From: Methylovulum sp.
Lineage (GTDB): Bacteria > Pseudomonadota > Gammaproteobacteria > Methylococcales > Methylomonadaceae
Assembly (NCBI GenBank): GCA_030653435.1
Contig: JAURZI010000135.1
Span: 89,518 to 153,517 of the forward strand
Length of the DNA: 64,000 nucleotides
Direction: 5' to 3'
Part shown: positions 34,604-44,391 of the stretch, piece after piece
Numbering within the stretch: position 1 is the first letter of the stretch
How the letters are laid out: each line of letters begins with the position of its first letter
Position numbers and translations under genes: made by a program
The notes under the pieces: model-generated
Told to the model about the DNA's origin: nothing
Database searches by the model: none
Seen by the model: the letters and a program-made list of their open reading frames with translations, nothing else

Positions 34604-37600
34604 ATGTTTAAAAGTCGTTCGATGCTCGCTTTTGTCTATGTTGTTTTCGCCCTGATTTCGGGATTTAATCCCATAGAAGCTTATGCAACAGCCGTCCTTT
34701 CCGCCAGCCCCATCGTTATAAAGCTGATAGAAGTGTCTTCCATCAAAAAAGGCACATTAACCGTAAGTTGGCTACCCACCACAGACGACAACACCCTACA
34801 CAAACAATTGCTCTACCAGGTCTACGTTTCTGAAAACGAAGACTTTATGGCCGATCCAGCGACGTTAAAAACGATGGCAACCGGCGCGGTAAGCGCACAC
34901 ATCAAAGACTTGAAACCCGGCAAACGCTATGTTGTGCTGGTCACCGCCACCGACCGGGACGGCAACGTCAGTTGGAGCAATCTGCTGGCAGGCCGCACCG
35001 TGGCAATCGAGGCAAAACGCACAAAAACCGCCGTGCATAATGTCTCGGTAGGAAAAATGCAGACGGCGGCAGCCCAAGGCCGGGTCGCATTGCGGACAGC
35101 AAAACCGATAGCCCCGGGCGATTACCTGGTCAGCAGGGAACAAGGCGGTTATTTACGCCAGATCACGCATACATCCCAGGCAACAAACGGCGAAACAGTT
35201 GCCGACACCGCGCCCGCACCGTTAAACGAAGTGTTTAGCGACCTGTCCTTTAACACCACCGTCAAGTTTCAGGACATTGCCGCGCAACCGACCAAAACAT
35301 CAAGAATGGCGGTAACCGCTCAATCGACAGGCGCAGCAGCGTCAGTCAAATGGCAAGACACTGGCTTGACCCTGAGCAGCAGTGATCCATTGCCCGCAAA
35401 AGCCGCTGTCAATAAGACTGCACTAACCGTTAACGGCGACCAACAAATACAATCAGGTCGATTCATGAGTATGAGCGCACCTGCTTATGTCAGCACAGAA
35501 CCCAATCAAGCGTCGCAATGGACAGCTGTCATACAAGTGCCCGTCCTAAAAAGCAGCCAAACCGAATTATGTAAAGCCGAGCTACTCTCATTCAGCCATC
35601 CTGACCCCAGAAAGAACAAGCTATCCAAGCCGACCACAACCTTTACCCGCGATCAGGACGGTAACGGCGAATATCGTTCCGGCAGTTTGCGGATGGATTG
35701 GCTACCTACGGATAGCCATGTTGACATGCAAGGCCGCCCCTACCTAGCCAAAATTAGAGCCTATGTCGATGTAAAAAAGAACGCTTGCCAAGGCAACTTG
35801 CTGGGCTTTTGGAAAGAAACCTTGGACATGGAAATCCCCGCCTATGTCATCAAAGGCACACCTGATGCCGCCAAAAAAGACCAGCTAATCACCTTTAACG
35901 GATCTTTTAGTGTTAAAGATAGCGTCAGCTACGACATTAAACCTGAACTAATGATTGGCGCAACCCTTTCCGGCGGAGTTTTACGCACGGCTAATTTATC
36001 AGCCAAAGCCGACTTATCCTTTTCCAATAAACTGACTATCACCGCCAACGGTGCGGCAACGCTTGACCAACGACTTCCCCTGCTCAAAGAAAAACGCTTC
36101 ATCAAAGTATTTCTGGCAAGCGGTGTGCCTATCGTTGTCAGCGGCAAATTTAAAATCGACGCCCAAATCAACGGCACTGTCAACGGCAAAATGGCATTGA
36201 ACAAATCACTCGACCTTAAATTTCCAAACACTGAGTTTGGTCTAAAATACTACCGCGGCGCTTGGCACACTGTTGGCAAAACTCTTCCCGACTACCAGCT
36301 TAAAATCTCCGGCGAAGCCGATGCCGGTGCCGAGCTGACCCTGACACTAATCCCCGACTTGCAAGTCAGCTTTTACGATGCCGCTTCCGGCAGACTACTG
36401 GTCGAACCTTATCTGTACGCCCAGGCCGACTGGCACGGCCAATTCAAATATCAAGGGCTGGCACTGGAGGATTTGGATTACTGGTTCACCGACCTCGAAG
36501 CAGGCGCGGGTGCGAATATGCGCCTGTACGCAGGCTTGTCGATTTTTGACTACAACATTGCCAGCTATCCGGCAAACACTACGATAGACCAGATAGACCA
36601 ATTTTATCTTCAGGAACTGCTGCCCAAAACGCCGCTGGCGAAATTACCGACTCTAAGCGCTACGCTCAATGCTACACCAAGCATTGCCTCCCCCATCGAT
36701 TCGAGAACGATGCTGATCCAAGGGCAAGCCGACAATTATGTCGCTCCCTTATTGAATCAATCATTGATTACCTTTACTGACTGGGCCAAACCGACGGCCA
36801 TCCCCGCTGAAACCGCGCAACTGAAATCGACCGGACAAGTAGGGAATTATTGGTTTACCTATCAGGCACCGGGCGCTTATATCGTGCGTTTGGTGGGTTA
36901 CAATAATTTGGGCTGGTATGTGCGTCAGGTTGCCGAGCAAATTATTGAGCTGACCGATAATGATAGTGACGGCATGGTTGATCAGTGGGAAGCGCGCTAT
37001 GGGGTTAGCGATCCGAATGCCGATAAAGATAATGATGGCGTGAACAATTTGGCGGAGTTTAATGAGGGTACTTATCCTGATCAACCCATTCAGACAACCT
37101 TCAATCTTAATCTTTTAAAAACCGGTAACGGCGGCGTGACCGTTTATCCTTCGACAGGAACAAGTTGTGGTGCTAACTGCTATCAATTTCCATCTGGAAC
37201 ACAAGTCACCATCACGGCAATCCCGACAGATGGGAATATAAGTGGTATTGATTGGCAAGGGTGTGACATTCCTGCTAACGGCACGGATACATGTATTGTA
37301 ACCATGAGTTCCACGAAACAAATCAGCTTAGTTTTTCAATCTAGTCCGACGATTTTTAGTCTTAATCTTTCAAAAACCGGTAACGGTGACGTGACGGTTT
37401 ATCCTTCGACAGGAACAAGTTGTGGTGCTGACTGCTATCAATTTCTATCTGGAACACAAGTCACCCTTACGGCAATCCCGACAGATGGGAATATAAGTGG
37501 TATTAGTTGGCAAGGGTGTGACGTTCCTGCTAACGGTACGGATACATGTATTGTGACTATGAGTTCCACGAAACAAATCGGCTTAACTTTTTCGCAACGG

Positions 37601-38221
37601 TTTGTCAAAATTGCCAATAATGGTAATGCATTGCCTGACGATGCTGTATTGGGGAATAATCCTGATGATTTCGCTTGTATGAAAGACACAACAACAGGAT
37701 TAATTTGGGAAGTGAAAACTATGGATGGCGGGTTACGCGATAGAGAATGGCAATATACTTGGTATGATCCAAAATACCTGCCTGACGCCTATGATCATGA
37801 CGCTTACTACAATGCTTATGGAGTTAGTTGGTATGATTGGGCGAATGACCCTGACCATATCTCGGCAGGTGTAGAAAACCCTGACCATCATCCTGCATAC
37901 TCCTCTTTCAACCTTAAAGATAAAGCAAATCAAATATTCTGTAATTCTAATCCAACTCATTGTAATACTGACTCGTATACGCAAGCAGTAAACGCTAACG
38001 GCCTATGCGCTGCAACAGATTGGCGGCTTCCCACCATAGACGAACTGAAAACCCTACCGTTTTATGTGCTTAATGTACTAAATTACGGCTACAGTGCTTG
38101 GTCGTCTTCACTTCCATCTATTAACCCTAATGGTTTTGAAGTTTACGCTGTATTTGGTGCCCATGACTCTGTAACTAGAAATTATTCTATGCAAGGTATT
38201 AGACTTGTACGTAAGGATTAG
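34604..38221 (+). CDS. Large secreted multidomain protein (FnIII, calcium repeats, DUF1566)
   Basis: Protein of 1205 aa with a signal peptide (residues 1-28). Residues about 35-130 form a fibronectin type III domain (LTVSWLPTTDDN, YVVLVTATDRDGN). A long middle section (about 250-720) is unrecognised and rich in beta strands. Near 785-825 lies a thrombospondin-3-like calcium stretch (DNDSDGMVDQWEARYGVSDP, ADKDNDGVNNLAEF). Two near-identical 85-residue repeats with paired cysteines follow (LNLSKTGNGDVTVYPSTGTSCG, WQGCDVPANGTDTCIVTMSS), then a C-terminal DUF1566/Lcl domain (DTTTGLIWEVK, LCAATDWRLPTIDELKTLP, GIRLVRK). Probably a surface or exported adhesion-type protein. Confidence 0.83.
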   Translation: MFKSRSMLAFVYVVFALISGFNPIEAYATAVLSASPIVIKLIEVSSIKKGTLTVSWLPTTDDNTLHKQLLYQVYVSENEDFMADPATLKTMATGAVSAHIKDLKPGKRYVVLVTATDRDGNVSWSNLLAGRTVAIEAKRTKTAVHNVSVGKMQTAAAQGRVALRTAKPIAPGDYLVSREQGGYLRQITHTSQATNGETVADTAPAPLNEVFSDLSFNTTVKFQDIAAQPTKTSRMAVTAQSTGAAASVKWQDTGLTLSSSDPLPAKAAVNKTALTVNGDQQIQSGRFMSMSAPAYVSTEPNQASQWTAVIQVPVLKSSQTELCKAELLSFSHPDPRKNKLSKPTTTFTRDQDGNGEYRSGSLRMDWLPTDSHVDMQGRPYLAKIRAYVDVKKNACQGNLLGFWKETLDMEIPAYVIKGTPDAAKKDQLITFNGSFSVKDSVSYDIKPELMIGATLSGGVLRTANLSAKADLSFSNKLTITANGAATLDQRLPLLKEKRFIKVFLASGVPIVVSGKFKIDAQINGTVNGKMALNKSLDLKFPNTEFGLKYYRGAWHTVGKTLPDYQLKISGEADAGAELTLTLIPDLQVSFYDAASGRLLVEPYLYAQADWHGQFKYQGLALEDLDYWFTDLEAGAGANMRLYAGLSIFDYNIASYPANTTIDQIDQFYLQELLPKTPLAKLPTLSATLNATPSIASPIDSRTMLIQGQADNYVAPLLNQSLITFTDWAKPTAIPAETAQLKSTGQVGNYWFTYQAPGAYIVRLVGYNNLGWYVRQVAEQIIELTDNDSDGMVDQWEARYGVSDPNADKDNDGVNNLAEFNEGTYPDQPIQTTFNLNLLKTGNGGVTVYPSTGTSCGANCYQFPSGTQVTITAIPTDGNISGIDWQGCDIPANGTDTCIVTMSSTKQISLVFQSSPTIFSLNLSKTGNGDVTVYPSTGTSCGADCYQFLSGTQVTLTAIPTDGNISGISWQGCDVPANGTDTCIVTMSSTKQIGLTFSQRFVKIANNGNALPDDAVLGNNPDDFACMKDTTTGLIWEVKTMDGGLRDREWQYTWYDPKYLPDAYDHDAYYNAYGVSWYDWANDPDHISAGVENPDHHPAYSSFNLKDKANQIFCNSNPTHCNTDSYTQAVNANGLCAATDWRLPTIDELKTLPFYVLNVLNYGYSAWSSSLPSINPNGFEVYAVFGAHDSVTRNYSMQGIRLVRKD
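37100..37593 (+). repeat. Tandem 255-bp repeat inside the large secreted protein gene
   Basis: Two copies, offset by 255 bp (CTTAATCTTT at 37106 and again at 37361), encode 85 residues each with about 90% DNA identity by eye. The stretch is the cysteine-bearing repeat region. Such near-identity suggests recent duplication or gene conversion. Confidence 0.8.
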
Positions 38222-38233
38222 TACCTTTGAACG

Positions 38234-38351
38234 GCATGAGTATCTACACAAGTATTGCAACCATTTGATTTTTATGAACTTGTCACTTTTTATCAAATGC
38301 ACTAACTATTTGTTTTACAAGAACTAATCAAAGATGTGTAGATACTTATGC
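38234..38351. mobile_element. 118-bp inverted-repeat element
   Basis: GCATGAGTATCTACACA (38234-38250) and TGTGTAGATACTTATGC (38335-38351) are 17-base inverted ends with one mismatch. The interior is AT-rich and non-coding. Small size and terminal repeats fit a MITE or a decayed insertion end. Confidence 0.55.
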
Positions 38352-38442
38352 TTGAACGGGACGGGATTTTGCAATCTGTCTCTTTATCACATTTTTCCTT
38401 AAAAATAAACTATAGCTTTATGATCATAGGGTTATAGCTAAG

Positions 38443-38664
38443 ATGATTCCAACAGATGAACTGGAGTGGGCACAGGAACTCTTCGGAGGAAGTGATTTAG
38501 GAGATGCCAGGCGTTCAGCCGCCCGGTTAGTCAATGTGGCTTCACGCATGGCAAAACATATGGAGCTCCTTGGCCAAAAGCTGCGAATCGGATCAAGCGG
38601 CTTCGCGGGCACAGCAAAATTGTTATCAAGAGACAGGTTTGCAACCTCGTCCCAAGCGTTTTAA
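38443..38664 (+). pseudogene. Truncated IS4/Tn5-type transposase N terminus
   Basis: Short frame of 73 aa beginning DELEWAQELFGGSDLGDARRSAARLVNVASRMAKH. This matches the DNA-binding N-terminal domain of IS4-family, Tn5-like transposases (W-x-x-x-x-FGG-x-DLGD-x-RR). The downstream RNaseH-like catalytic domain is absent, so the element is dead. Confidence 0.7.
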
Positions 38665-38693
38665 CAATGTCCGGCAGTACGGCTAAACGTTTA

Positions 38694-38892
38694 GTTAGAC
38701 CCCACGAATGAGCTTCAGTGTTGATTTAAAACAAAAACTTGCAAACTCACGCAAAAAATGTTATTTGTGCAAGCGAAGTGGCACGTTGCATAACAAGTTA
38801 TACACCCGCCCCACTTCGCTTGCACAAAGGGCGTTTTGCGCAACTTGGCGGCATTTTTGTTTATTGAATATCGTTCTGTCGCGTGGTCTAAC
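38694..38892. mobile_element. 199-bp terminal-inverted-repeat element with strong internal hairpin
   Basis: GTTAGACC(CC)ACG at the left and CGTGGTCTAAC at the right form outward inverted ends. Inside, TTTGTGCAAGCGAAGTGG (38764-38781) and CCACTTCGCTTGCACAAA (38811-38828) form a perfect 18-bp stem with a 29-base loop. It carries no coding frame. Probably a MITE; a folded recombination site was considered (see rejected items). Confidence 0.6.
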
Positions 38893-38999
38893 GTCTCACT
38901 AAAACACACGATTCTGGAAAGATCGGTTCGCTTTTTAATCCCATACGATGACCCGGCTCCCCTGACACACTGAAGTTCACAGAGAATCGGTGTTTACCT

Positions 39000-39094
39000 C
39001 GTAGTTCCCGCCCGGCGATTTTGGTCTTGAGGCCTAGGTCTTGCATGTAGTCTTTGATGACCATTGTTTTTTTACCGATGGTTTTGATCTATAT
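39000..39094 (-). pseudogene. Duplicated 5' fragment of proA
   Basis: On the minus strand it reads MVIKDYMQDLGLKTKIAGREL, against [20 protein letters not shown] in proA. The DNA from TTGCATGTAGTCTTTGATG to CCGATGGTTTTGATCTATAT is almost identical to 33448-33500, promoter side included. It lacks the rest of proA. Together with proA it forms a direct repeat flanking 33.5-39.0 kb. Confidence 0.75.
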
Positions 39095-39185
39095 TGATGC
39101 TCATTGTACGTCTGACGATGGGGCTGTGCTTACTTAAAGGTTTAAATAAGAGCTTGTGAGTAGGCGCGTACCCTGCATGTCGGCG

Positions 39186-39509
39186 CTATACAATCTCAAT
39201 ACAGGCTTTACTGTCAATAATTAACGCTTGTTCAATGGCTTGCTGATTATTCTGCAACGTTTTGATAGTCGCCGCTTTCGATTGATTGCCCATTTTGAGC
39301 CAAACATTCTTGGGCGACTGCCCCTGAATCAGGCTCATTTCGTAAAAATCGGCATCTTGGGTCGTGATGATATAGCTGTTATCAATGGCATATAGACGAA
39401 TGATACGATCATTAACACGTTCTTGGCCAATCAAAGCTACCTGAGTTGAACCTGGGTAGCTGTTTTGGATAAATGGAACGATTCGCCGTGACAGATTTTC
39501 ATCAAGCAA
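39186..39509 (-). CDS. DUF5615 family PIN-like toxin
   Basis: Protein of 107 aa reading LLDENLSRRIVPFI at the start and IIRLYAIDNSYIITTQDADFYEM in the middle; both acidic segments are typical of the DUF5615 PIN-like fold. Members pair with DUF433 proteins as toxin-antitoxin modules. No ATG fits; TTG 39509 (LLDENL) is the likely start, 5 bases from the DUF433 stop. Nuclease activity is predicted, not shown. Confidence 0.83.
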   Translation of the reverse strand: MLDENLSRRIVPFIQNSYPGSTQVALIGQERVNDRIIRLYAIDNSYIITTQDADFYEMSLIQGQSPKNVWLKMGNQSKAATIKTLQNNQQAIEQALIIDSKACIEIV

Positions 39510-39514
39510 TAACT

Positions 39515-39748
39515 TTATAACGCTTTGATGGTCACCGATTGGCGTTCCCTATCGGCTGCAAACTGTAAACAGGCGGTAATGTCGTCATCCGTTAATTCCG
39601 GAAAGTCTTCGACAATTTCCGTGCGGCTCATGCCATCGGCCAACCAGGAAAGCACGTCATAAACGGTAATCCGCAGGCCCCTAACGCACGGCTTGCCGCT
39701 ACGTTTGCCGGGTTCAATGGTAATCATGTTGTGATAATCAATAGTCAT
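39515..39748 (-). CDS. DUF433 antitoxin-like protein
   Basis: Protein of 77 aa: ITIEPGKRSGKPCVRGLRITVYDVLSWLADGMSRTEIVEDFPELTDDD. The GKPCVRGLRITVYDVL and helix-turn-helix-like blocks define DUF433, the antitoxin partner of DUF5615. It precedes the toxin gene by 5 bp on the same strand. Probably binds DNA and autoregulates the pair. Confidence 0.87.
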   Translation of the reverse strand: MTIDYHNMITIEPGKRSGKPCVRGLRITVYDVLSWLADGMSRTEIVEDFPELTDDDITACLQFAADRERQSVTIKAL

Positions 39749-40040
39749 GGTTTTGTACTGGTTATGACTAAACTAATTATATCGTGTTGGCTGGACTTGT
39801 TTTACGGTAATTATTCAAATCCCCATAGGTTGGGTTGCCTGCCGTTTGGTAATCCAACATGTTAAGCCCCCACTTTTTATATGATTGGTTAATAAAATTA
39901 AAAATCAAATATTTCCTGCGTATTACATTACTTTTTCAATACCTTTTATTTGTAATAGAATGAGCGGTTTTATCCGCCGGTTTATGCAAGCAACGGGCGG
40001 CGGCGCGAGTGGTATTTATAATTATAAAAGGGTCAGTGTT
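39749..40040. other. Intergenic region upstream of the DUF5765-type membrane gene
   Basis: About 290 bp. The frame of the downstream gene is open across most of it (from 39885), but the composition is AT-rich and unlike the gene. No repeat or RNA structure recognised. Confidence 0.45.
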
Positions 40041-40796
40041 ATGTGTTGGAGTGGTGAAGCGTCCGGCGTTTTAGCCGTCGCAGGTCTTAGTACCGCAGCT
40101 TATGTTGCGCTTAAGCAGGGGGAATCGAAAGAACTTTGGATTCCGTTGACTTATTTTGCGTTGATGGAATTGTTACAGGCGGTCACGTATGTCTATATCG
40201 ATTTGTGCGATAACCCGAACAACCAGATATTGACGCTGTTGGGCTATTTACATGTCGCATTCCAGCCGTTTTTTGTCAATATGGTTGCGATGTATTTCAT
40301 TCCGCAAAGCGTCAAATTGAAGATACGCACTACGGTTTACACGATTTGTGCGATAGGCACATTGGCTATGCTGATTAAAATGTATCCGATGGCGTGGTCG
40401 GGAACTTGCCATATCGGTACTGAAGGGTTTTGCGGCCCTAATGTATGTTCCACGCATGGCGCGTGGCATATTGCTTGGCAAATGCCGTTGAACGGCCTGC
40501 TATCAGACCCGATTAAATGGTTGTTTGGTTTTGATTGGGGCCTGCATGCGCTGACTTATATTTTGGTTGCGTTTTGTTTGCCGGTTATTTATGGTTCATG
40601 GCGTTTTGTCGGCTTCCATTATCTGATCGGCCCATTGATATCCGATATTACCACGGATGATCCGAACGAGTATGCAGCGGTTTGGTGCTTGTTCTCTATC
40701 GCCTTATGCGTATCCGTCATTAAAACGCCAATCAGGAAATATCTGCATGTCAAGACTTGGCCGTTTTATAAAAAGCAAATCGGTGATGCGCTTTAG
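40041..40796 (+). CDS. DUF5765-like membrane protein
   Basis: Protein of 251 aa from ATG 40041 (MCWSGEASGVLAVAG), with an AAAGGG site upstream; the frame opens at 39885. About six or seven hydrophobic segments suggest an integral membrane protein. Conserved-looking loops are CDNPNNQ, WSGTCHIGTEGFCGPNVCSTHGAWH (cysteine and histidine rich, possibly metal-binding), and PNEYAAVWCLFSIAL. The opening MCWSGEAS matches DUF5765 as I remember it. Function unknown. Confidence 0.75.
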   Translation: MCWSGEASGVLAVAGLSTAAYVALKQGESKELWIPLTYFALMELLQAVTYVYIDLCDNPNNQILTLLGYLHVAFQPFFVNMVAMYFIPQSVKLKIRTTVYTICAIGTLAMLIKMYPMAWSGTCHIGTEGFCGPNVCSTHGAWHIAWQMPLNGLLSDPIKWLFGFDWGLHALTYILVAFCLPVIYGSWRFVGFHYLIGPLISDITTDDPNEYAAVWCLFSIALCVSVIKTPIRKYLHVKTWPFYKKQIGDAL

Positions 40797-40805
40797 TTTT
40801 CAGGC

Positions 40806-40888
40806 GGTAGGGCGCGCTGTGTGCGCTTTCTGTGCAGCCTGGCGTGGGCTTGTTTTCGCCACTGGCGCGCATGGCGCGCCCTACGCCA
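40806..40888. repeat. Paired GTAGGGCGCGC palindromic repeats
   Basis: GTAGGGCGCGC near 40807 and GCGCGCCCTAC near 40876 face each other across about 60 bases, forming a REP-pair-like structure after the membrane-protein gene. Same family as the copies near 29263 and 44180-44243. Confidence 0.6.
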
Positions 40889-41062
40889 GGTTTTTTTGAT
40901 TGAATATCTGAAGCATATCTTCTATGCTCCACGCCCGGCATTGCCCAGAAGCCAATGCCTTCCGACTCATGTCCCAGGAGGTTGTTTGGGCGCTACGCAG
41001 TTTTGGTTACGAACCGGCGCGTAGTGTAAAACGGCCTCCAGATCACTATCACAGGAGACTGT

Positions 41063-42613
41063 ATGAAGATTGGTATACCTAAAGAAATTTACTTAGGTGA
41101 AAAGCGCGTCGCTACTACGCCTGACGCTGCCGCACACATTATGAAATTGGGCTTTTCCATAGCGATAGAAAGCGGCGCAGGTCTGGGCGCAAGCATTTCC
41201 GATGACGCTTATCGGGCAGTCGGCGTTGAGGTTTTGCCCGACGCCAAAACTCTGTGGCAACAGTCCGATATCGTTATGAAAGTGCGTGCGCCGATGCACC
41301 GTCGGCGTCTGGGTATAGACGAACTGGAACTGTTGCCCGAAGGTGCTTGTTTGATCAGTTTTATCTGGCCAGCGCAAAATGAAGGGCTGATGCAGAAACT
41401 GGCTGAAAAACACGCGACGGTATTGGCAATGGACTGTGTGCCGCGCATGTCGCGGGCGCAAAAAATGGATGCGCTGAGTTCGATGGCGAATATCGCCGGT
41501 TATCGCGCTATCGTCGAAGCCGCCCAGCATTTCGGACGATTTTTTACCGGGCAAATTACCGCTGCCGGTAAAATTCCGCCCGCAAAAGTGCTGGTGATTG
41601 GTGCCGGCGTCGCGGGCTTGGCAGCGATTGGCGCGGCTAAAGGCATGGGCGCGATAGTCAGGGCTTTCGATACCCGCCCGGAAGTCAAAGAACAAATCGA
41701 GAGTATGGATGCCGAATTCCTGATGCTGGATTTTAGCGAAGAAGGCACGGGAGCGGGCGGATACGCCAAAACGATGTCGCCGGAGTTTATTGCCGCAGAA
41801 ATGGCTTTGTTTGCCGAGCAGGCCAAAGAGGTGGACATTATTGTCACGACGGCGCTGATTCCCGGTAAACCAGCGCCCAAACTTATCACGGCAGAGATGG
41901 TTGAAACAATGAAACCGGGCAGCGTGATCGTTGATTTGGCGGCCGAACAGGGCGGTAACTGCGAATTGACAGTGGCCAGCAAAGTGGTCGTCGAACATGG
42001 CGTGACGATTATCGGCTATACCAACTTGCCCAGTCGTTTGGCTAACCAATCCAGCCAGTTGTATGCGACCAATCTGAGACATTTGCTGACCGAGCTGTGC
42101 CCAGGCAAGGACGGGCTGGTCAATGTCAATATGGATGACGAAGTGATACGCGGGGCCACCGTCATTAAAGAAGGCGAAATCACCTGGCCGGCTCCTCCCC
42201 CGAAACTTTCCGCAGCTCCTGCCGCCAAGCCTGAAGTCGCTGTTGCAGCGGTTGCCGAACCCCAAAAAGCCAATGCGCTTAAAGCCTTCCTGCCGCTGAT
42301 TATCGGCGGTTTGGCGTTATTCGGACTAGGCGCGGTTGCGCCTGAATCCTTCATGACGCATTTCACGGTTTTTGTGCTGGCGTGTTTCGTCGGTTATCAG
42401 GTGATCTGGAATGTGACGCCTGCGCTGCATACCCCGCTGATGAGCGTAACCAACGCTATTAGCGGCATTATCGTGATCGGTGCCATCGTGCAAATTTCCG
42501 CGCCTGACAACGTGGTCATCGTTCTGGCTGCATTAGCGACCCTCATGGCGTCCATCAATATTGCCGGCGGCTTTTTAGTCACCCGCCGTATGTTGGAAAT
42601 GTTCAGAAAATAA
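41063..42613 (+). CDS. pntA: NAD(P) transhydrogenase subunit alpha
   Basis: Proton-translocating transhydrogenase subunit of 516 aa, comparable to E. coli PntA with the NAD-binding domain I fused to membrane domain II. Visible marks are [56 protein letters not shown] and [15 protein letters not shown]. After an alanine/proline linker near 380-400 come three or four membrane helices. Couples NADPH formation to proton flow. AGGAGACTGT ribosome site; pntB follows 13 bp on. Confidence 0.95.
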   Translation: MKIGIPKEIYLGEKRVATTPDAAAHIMKLGFSIAIESGAGLGASISDDAYRAVGVEVLPDAKTLWQQSDIVMKVRAPMHRRRLGIDELELLPEGACLISFIWPAQNEGLMQKLAEKHATVLAMDCVPRMSRAQKMDALSSMANIAGYRAIVEAAQHFGRFFTGQITAAGKIPPAKVLVIGAGVAGLAAIGAAKGMGAIVRAFDTRPEVKEQIESMDAEFLMLDFSEEGTGAGGYAKTMSPEFIAAEMALFAEQAKEVDIIVTTALIPGKPAPKLITAEMVETMKPGSVIVDLAAEQGGNCELTVASKVVVEHGVTIIGYTNLPSRLANQSSQLYATNLRHLLTELCPGKDGLVNVNMDDEVIRGATVIKEGEITWPAPPPKLSAAPAAKPEVAVAAVAEPQKANALKAFLPLIIGGLALFGLGAVAPESFMTHFTVFVLACFVGYQVIWNVTPALHTPLMSVTNAISGIIVIGAIVQISAPDNVVIVLAALATLMASINIAGGFLVTRRMLEMFRK

Positions 42614-42626
42614 CAGGAGTATAGAC

Positions 42627-44051
42627 ATGTCCCATAGTTTAGTTACGATGTCTTACATCGTTGCCGCCATTCTGTTCATTCTGAGCCTGAGCGGATTAAG
42701 TAACCCGGAGACCTCGCGTAGAGGTAATTATTACGGCATGTTAGGTATGGCGATTGCCATTATCGCGACGACATCAAACGTATCGGTAACGGCCTATGCC
42801 CTGCTGGGTGGGGTCATATTAATCGGCGCCGCGATAGGCGCGCGGGCAGCGTTGAAAGTCGAAATGACGCAAATGCCTGAGTTGGTTGCCATTATGCACA
42901 GTTTGGTCGGCATGGCGGCTGTGCTGGTCGGCTATGCCAATTTTATGGACAGCAGTATTAACCTTGTCGGGGTCGAAAAAACCATACATGAACTGGAAAT
43001 TTATATCGGTATTTTAATCGGTGCCGTTACTTTTTCCGGTTCGGTGATTGCGTTTTGCAAGTTAAGCGAAAAAATCAGCGGCAAACCCTTATTATTACCC
43101 GCGCGTCATTGGCTGAACCTGATTTTGTTGATTGCCGTCATTGTGTTGGGCGGCTTGTTTCTCCAGCAAACCGAAGGCAGCGAAGGTAGTTTACCGTTGC
43201 TGTACCTGAATCACGGCGGTGCGTTGCCATTGTTTATCATGACGCTCATTGCGCTGGCTTTTGGCGTGCATATGGTCATGGCCATCGGCGGTGCGGATAT
43301 GCCGGTGGTTATCTCGATGCTGAACAGCTATTCCGGCTGGGCGGCGGCAGCGACAGGTTTTATGTTAAGCAATGATTTATTGATTGTGACAGGCGCGCTG
43401 GTCGGCAGTAGCGGGGCTATCCTGAGTTACATCATGTGCAACGCGATGAACCGGAATTTTATCAGTGTCATCGCCGGCGGTTTCGGCACGGCGTCGGGCG
43501 GTGTAGCGGCTGTTGTCGAAGGCGAAGTGCAGCCTATCAGCGCCGAAGAAACGGCATCCTTGCTGATGGCGGCCAAAAATATCATGATTATTCCGGGTTA
43601 CGGTATGGCGGTTGCACAGGCGCAACACACGGTATACGAAATCACCAAGCTGCTCAGGGAAAAAAGCAAAAAAGTCGGCTTCGGCATACATCCCGTAGCC
43701 GGGCGGATGCCGGGGCACATGAACGTGCTATTGGCGGAAGCCAAAGTGCCTTACGACATTGTTTATGAAATGGATGAGATCAACGATGATTTTCCGCATG
43801 TCGATGTGTCGATAGTCATAGGCGCTAACGATATAGTCAACCCATCGGCACTGGACGATCCCAATAGCCCGATTGCCGGCATGCCGGTGCTCGAATGCTG
43901 GAAAGGCGAAACCACCATCGTGCTCAAACGTAGCATGGCAACCGGTTATGCCGGGGTAGGTAACCCATTGTTTGTACTGGAAAACACCCGAATGTTGTTC
44001 GGCGATGCGAATGCGACGATGCAGGCGGTGTTAAAGGCGTTACAGGGCTAA
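42627..44051 (+). CDS. pntB: NAD(P) transhydrogenase subunit beta
   Basis: Subunit of 474 aa with about nine N-terminal membrane helices and a C-terminal NADP-binding domain III. Visible marks are [17 protein letters not shown] (nucleotide fold), [31 protein letters not shown] and [18 protein letters not shown]. Works with PntA in the inner membrane to supply NADPH. An AACAGGAG ribosome site precedes the ATG. Confidence 0.96.
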   Translation: MSHSLVTMSYIVAAILFILSLSGLSNPETSRRGNYYGMLGMAIAIIATTSNVSVTAYALLGGVILIGAAIGARAALKVEMTQMPELVAIMHSLVGMAAVLVGYANFMDSSINLVGVEKTIHELEIYIGILIGAVTFSGSVIAFCKLSEKISGKPLLLPARHWLNLILLIAVIVLGGLFLQQTEGSEGSLPLLYLNHGGALPLFIMTLIALAFGVHMVMAIGGADMPVVISMLNSYSGWAAAATGFMLSNDLLIVTGALVGSSGAILSYIMCNAMNRNFISVIAGGFGTASGGVAAVVEGEVQPISAEETASLLMAAKNIMIIPGYGMAVAQAQHTVYEITKLLREKSKKVGFGIHPVAGRMPGHMNVLLAEAKVPYDIVYEMDEINDDFPHVDVSIVIGANDIVNPSALDDPNSPIAGMPVLECWKGETTIVLKRSMATGYAGVGNPLFVLENTRMLFGDANATMQAVLKALQG

Positions 44052-44391
44052 CTGTTTGCAGGCGCGGCTTTGGGTCGCGCCTGTGTCGCTATTTGTCAAT
44101 TTGCAGGGTAACCGTGCCCTGCTTTCTACTCCCATCTGATCGAGAAAACGTCTAAGTTTTTAAAACCGTCACACGAAACGGGCGCGCCGCGCGCGCCTTT
44201 TCCGGTACTGAGCCACCGATGGCGCGCACAGCGCGCCCTACGATGGGAAAGGCTGAATAATGACCTCTGGCAAAAACTTCAACGCTTTTTGACTCAGATG
44301 GGAGTAAATCCCTTCCATCGCTGATACGCATTAATGATTGCGGTACGCCTAGATTTATTCGGCATCGGTTACGGATCTTGATTTTTATGGG
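44052..44391. other. Intergenic gap between pntB and the nif cluster
   Basis: 340 bp holding a 181-bp inverted-repeat element (44126-44306) and little else. The pntB and NafY-like genes converge here; no classical terminator with a T run is visible. Confidence 0.6.
44126..44306 (+). mobile_element. MITE-like inverted-repeat element, full copy
   Basis: Flanked by CTACTCCCATCTGA (44126-44139) and TCAGATGGGAGTA (44294-44306), 13-base perfect terminal inverted repeats, over 181 bp. The centre contains two GCGCGCCCTACG-type palindromes (44180-44243). A degraded copy in reverse lies at 25241-25425 and a half copy at 25950-26008. No coding frame, so it needs a transposase in trans. Confidence 0.72.

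Larger units (their letters stand above)
38665..39185. other. Gap with inverted-repeat element and proA-end copy
   Basis: About 520 bp without a gene between the transposase remnant and the toxin gene. It holds a 199-bp terminal-inverted-repeat element (38694-38892) and a duplicated fragment of the proA 5' end (39000-39094). The rest (38893-38999 and 39095-39185) shows nothing I can identify. Confidence 0.65.

Noticed and set aside
37100..37593. CRISPR array
   Set aside because: The repeat unit is 255 bp, in frame and coding; there are no short direct repeats with spacers.
38694..38892. Integron attC-like recombination site (GTTAGAC and GTCTAAC motifs)
   Set aside because: The two motifs are in the reverse order for an attC (GTTRRRY first and RYYYAAC last), no integrase or cassette gene is nearby, and the terminal inverted repeats fit a MITE better.
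41093..42265. 390-aa minus-strand frame inside pntA
   Set aside because: Antisense of pntA; no family resemblance.
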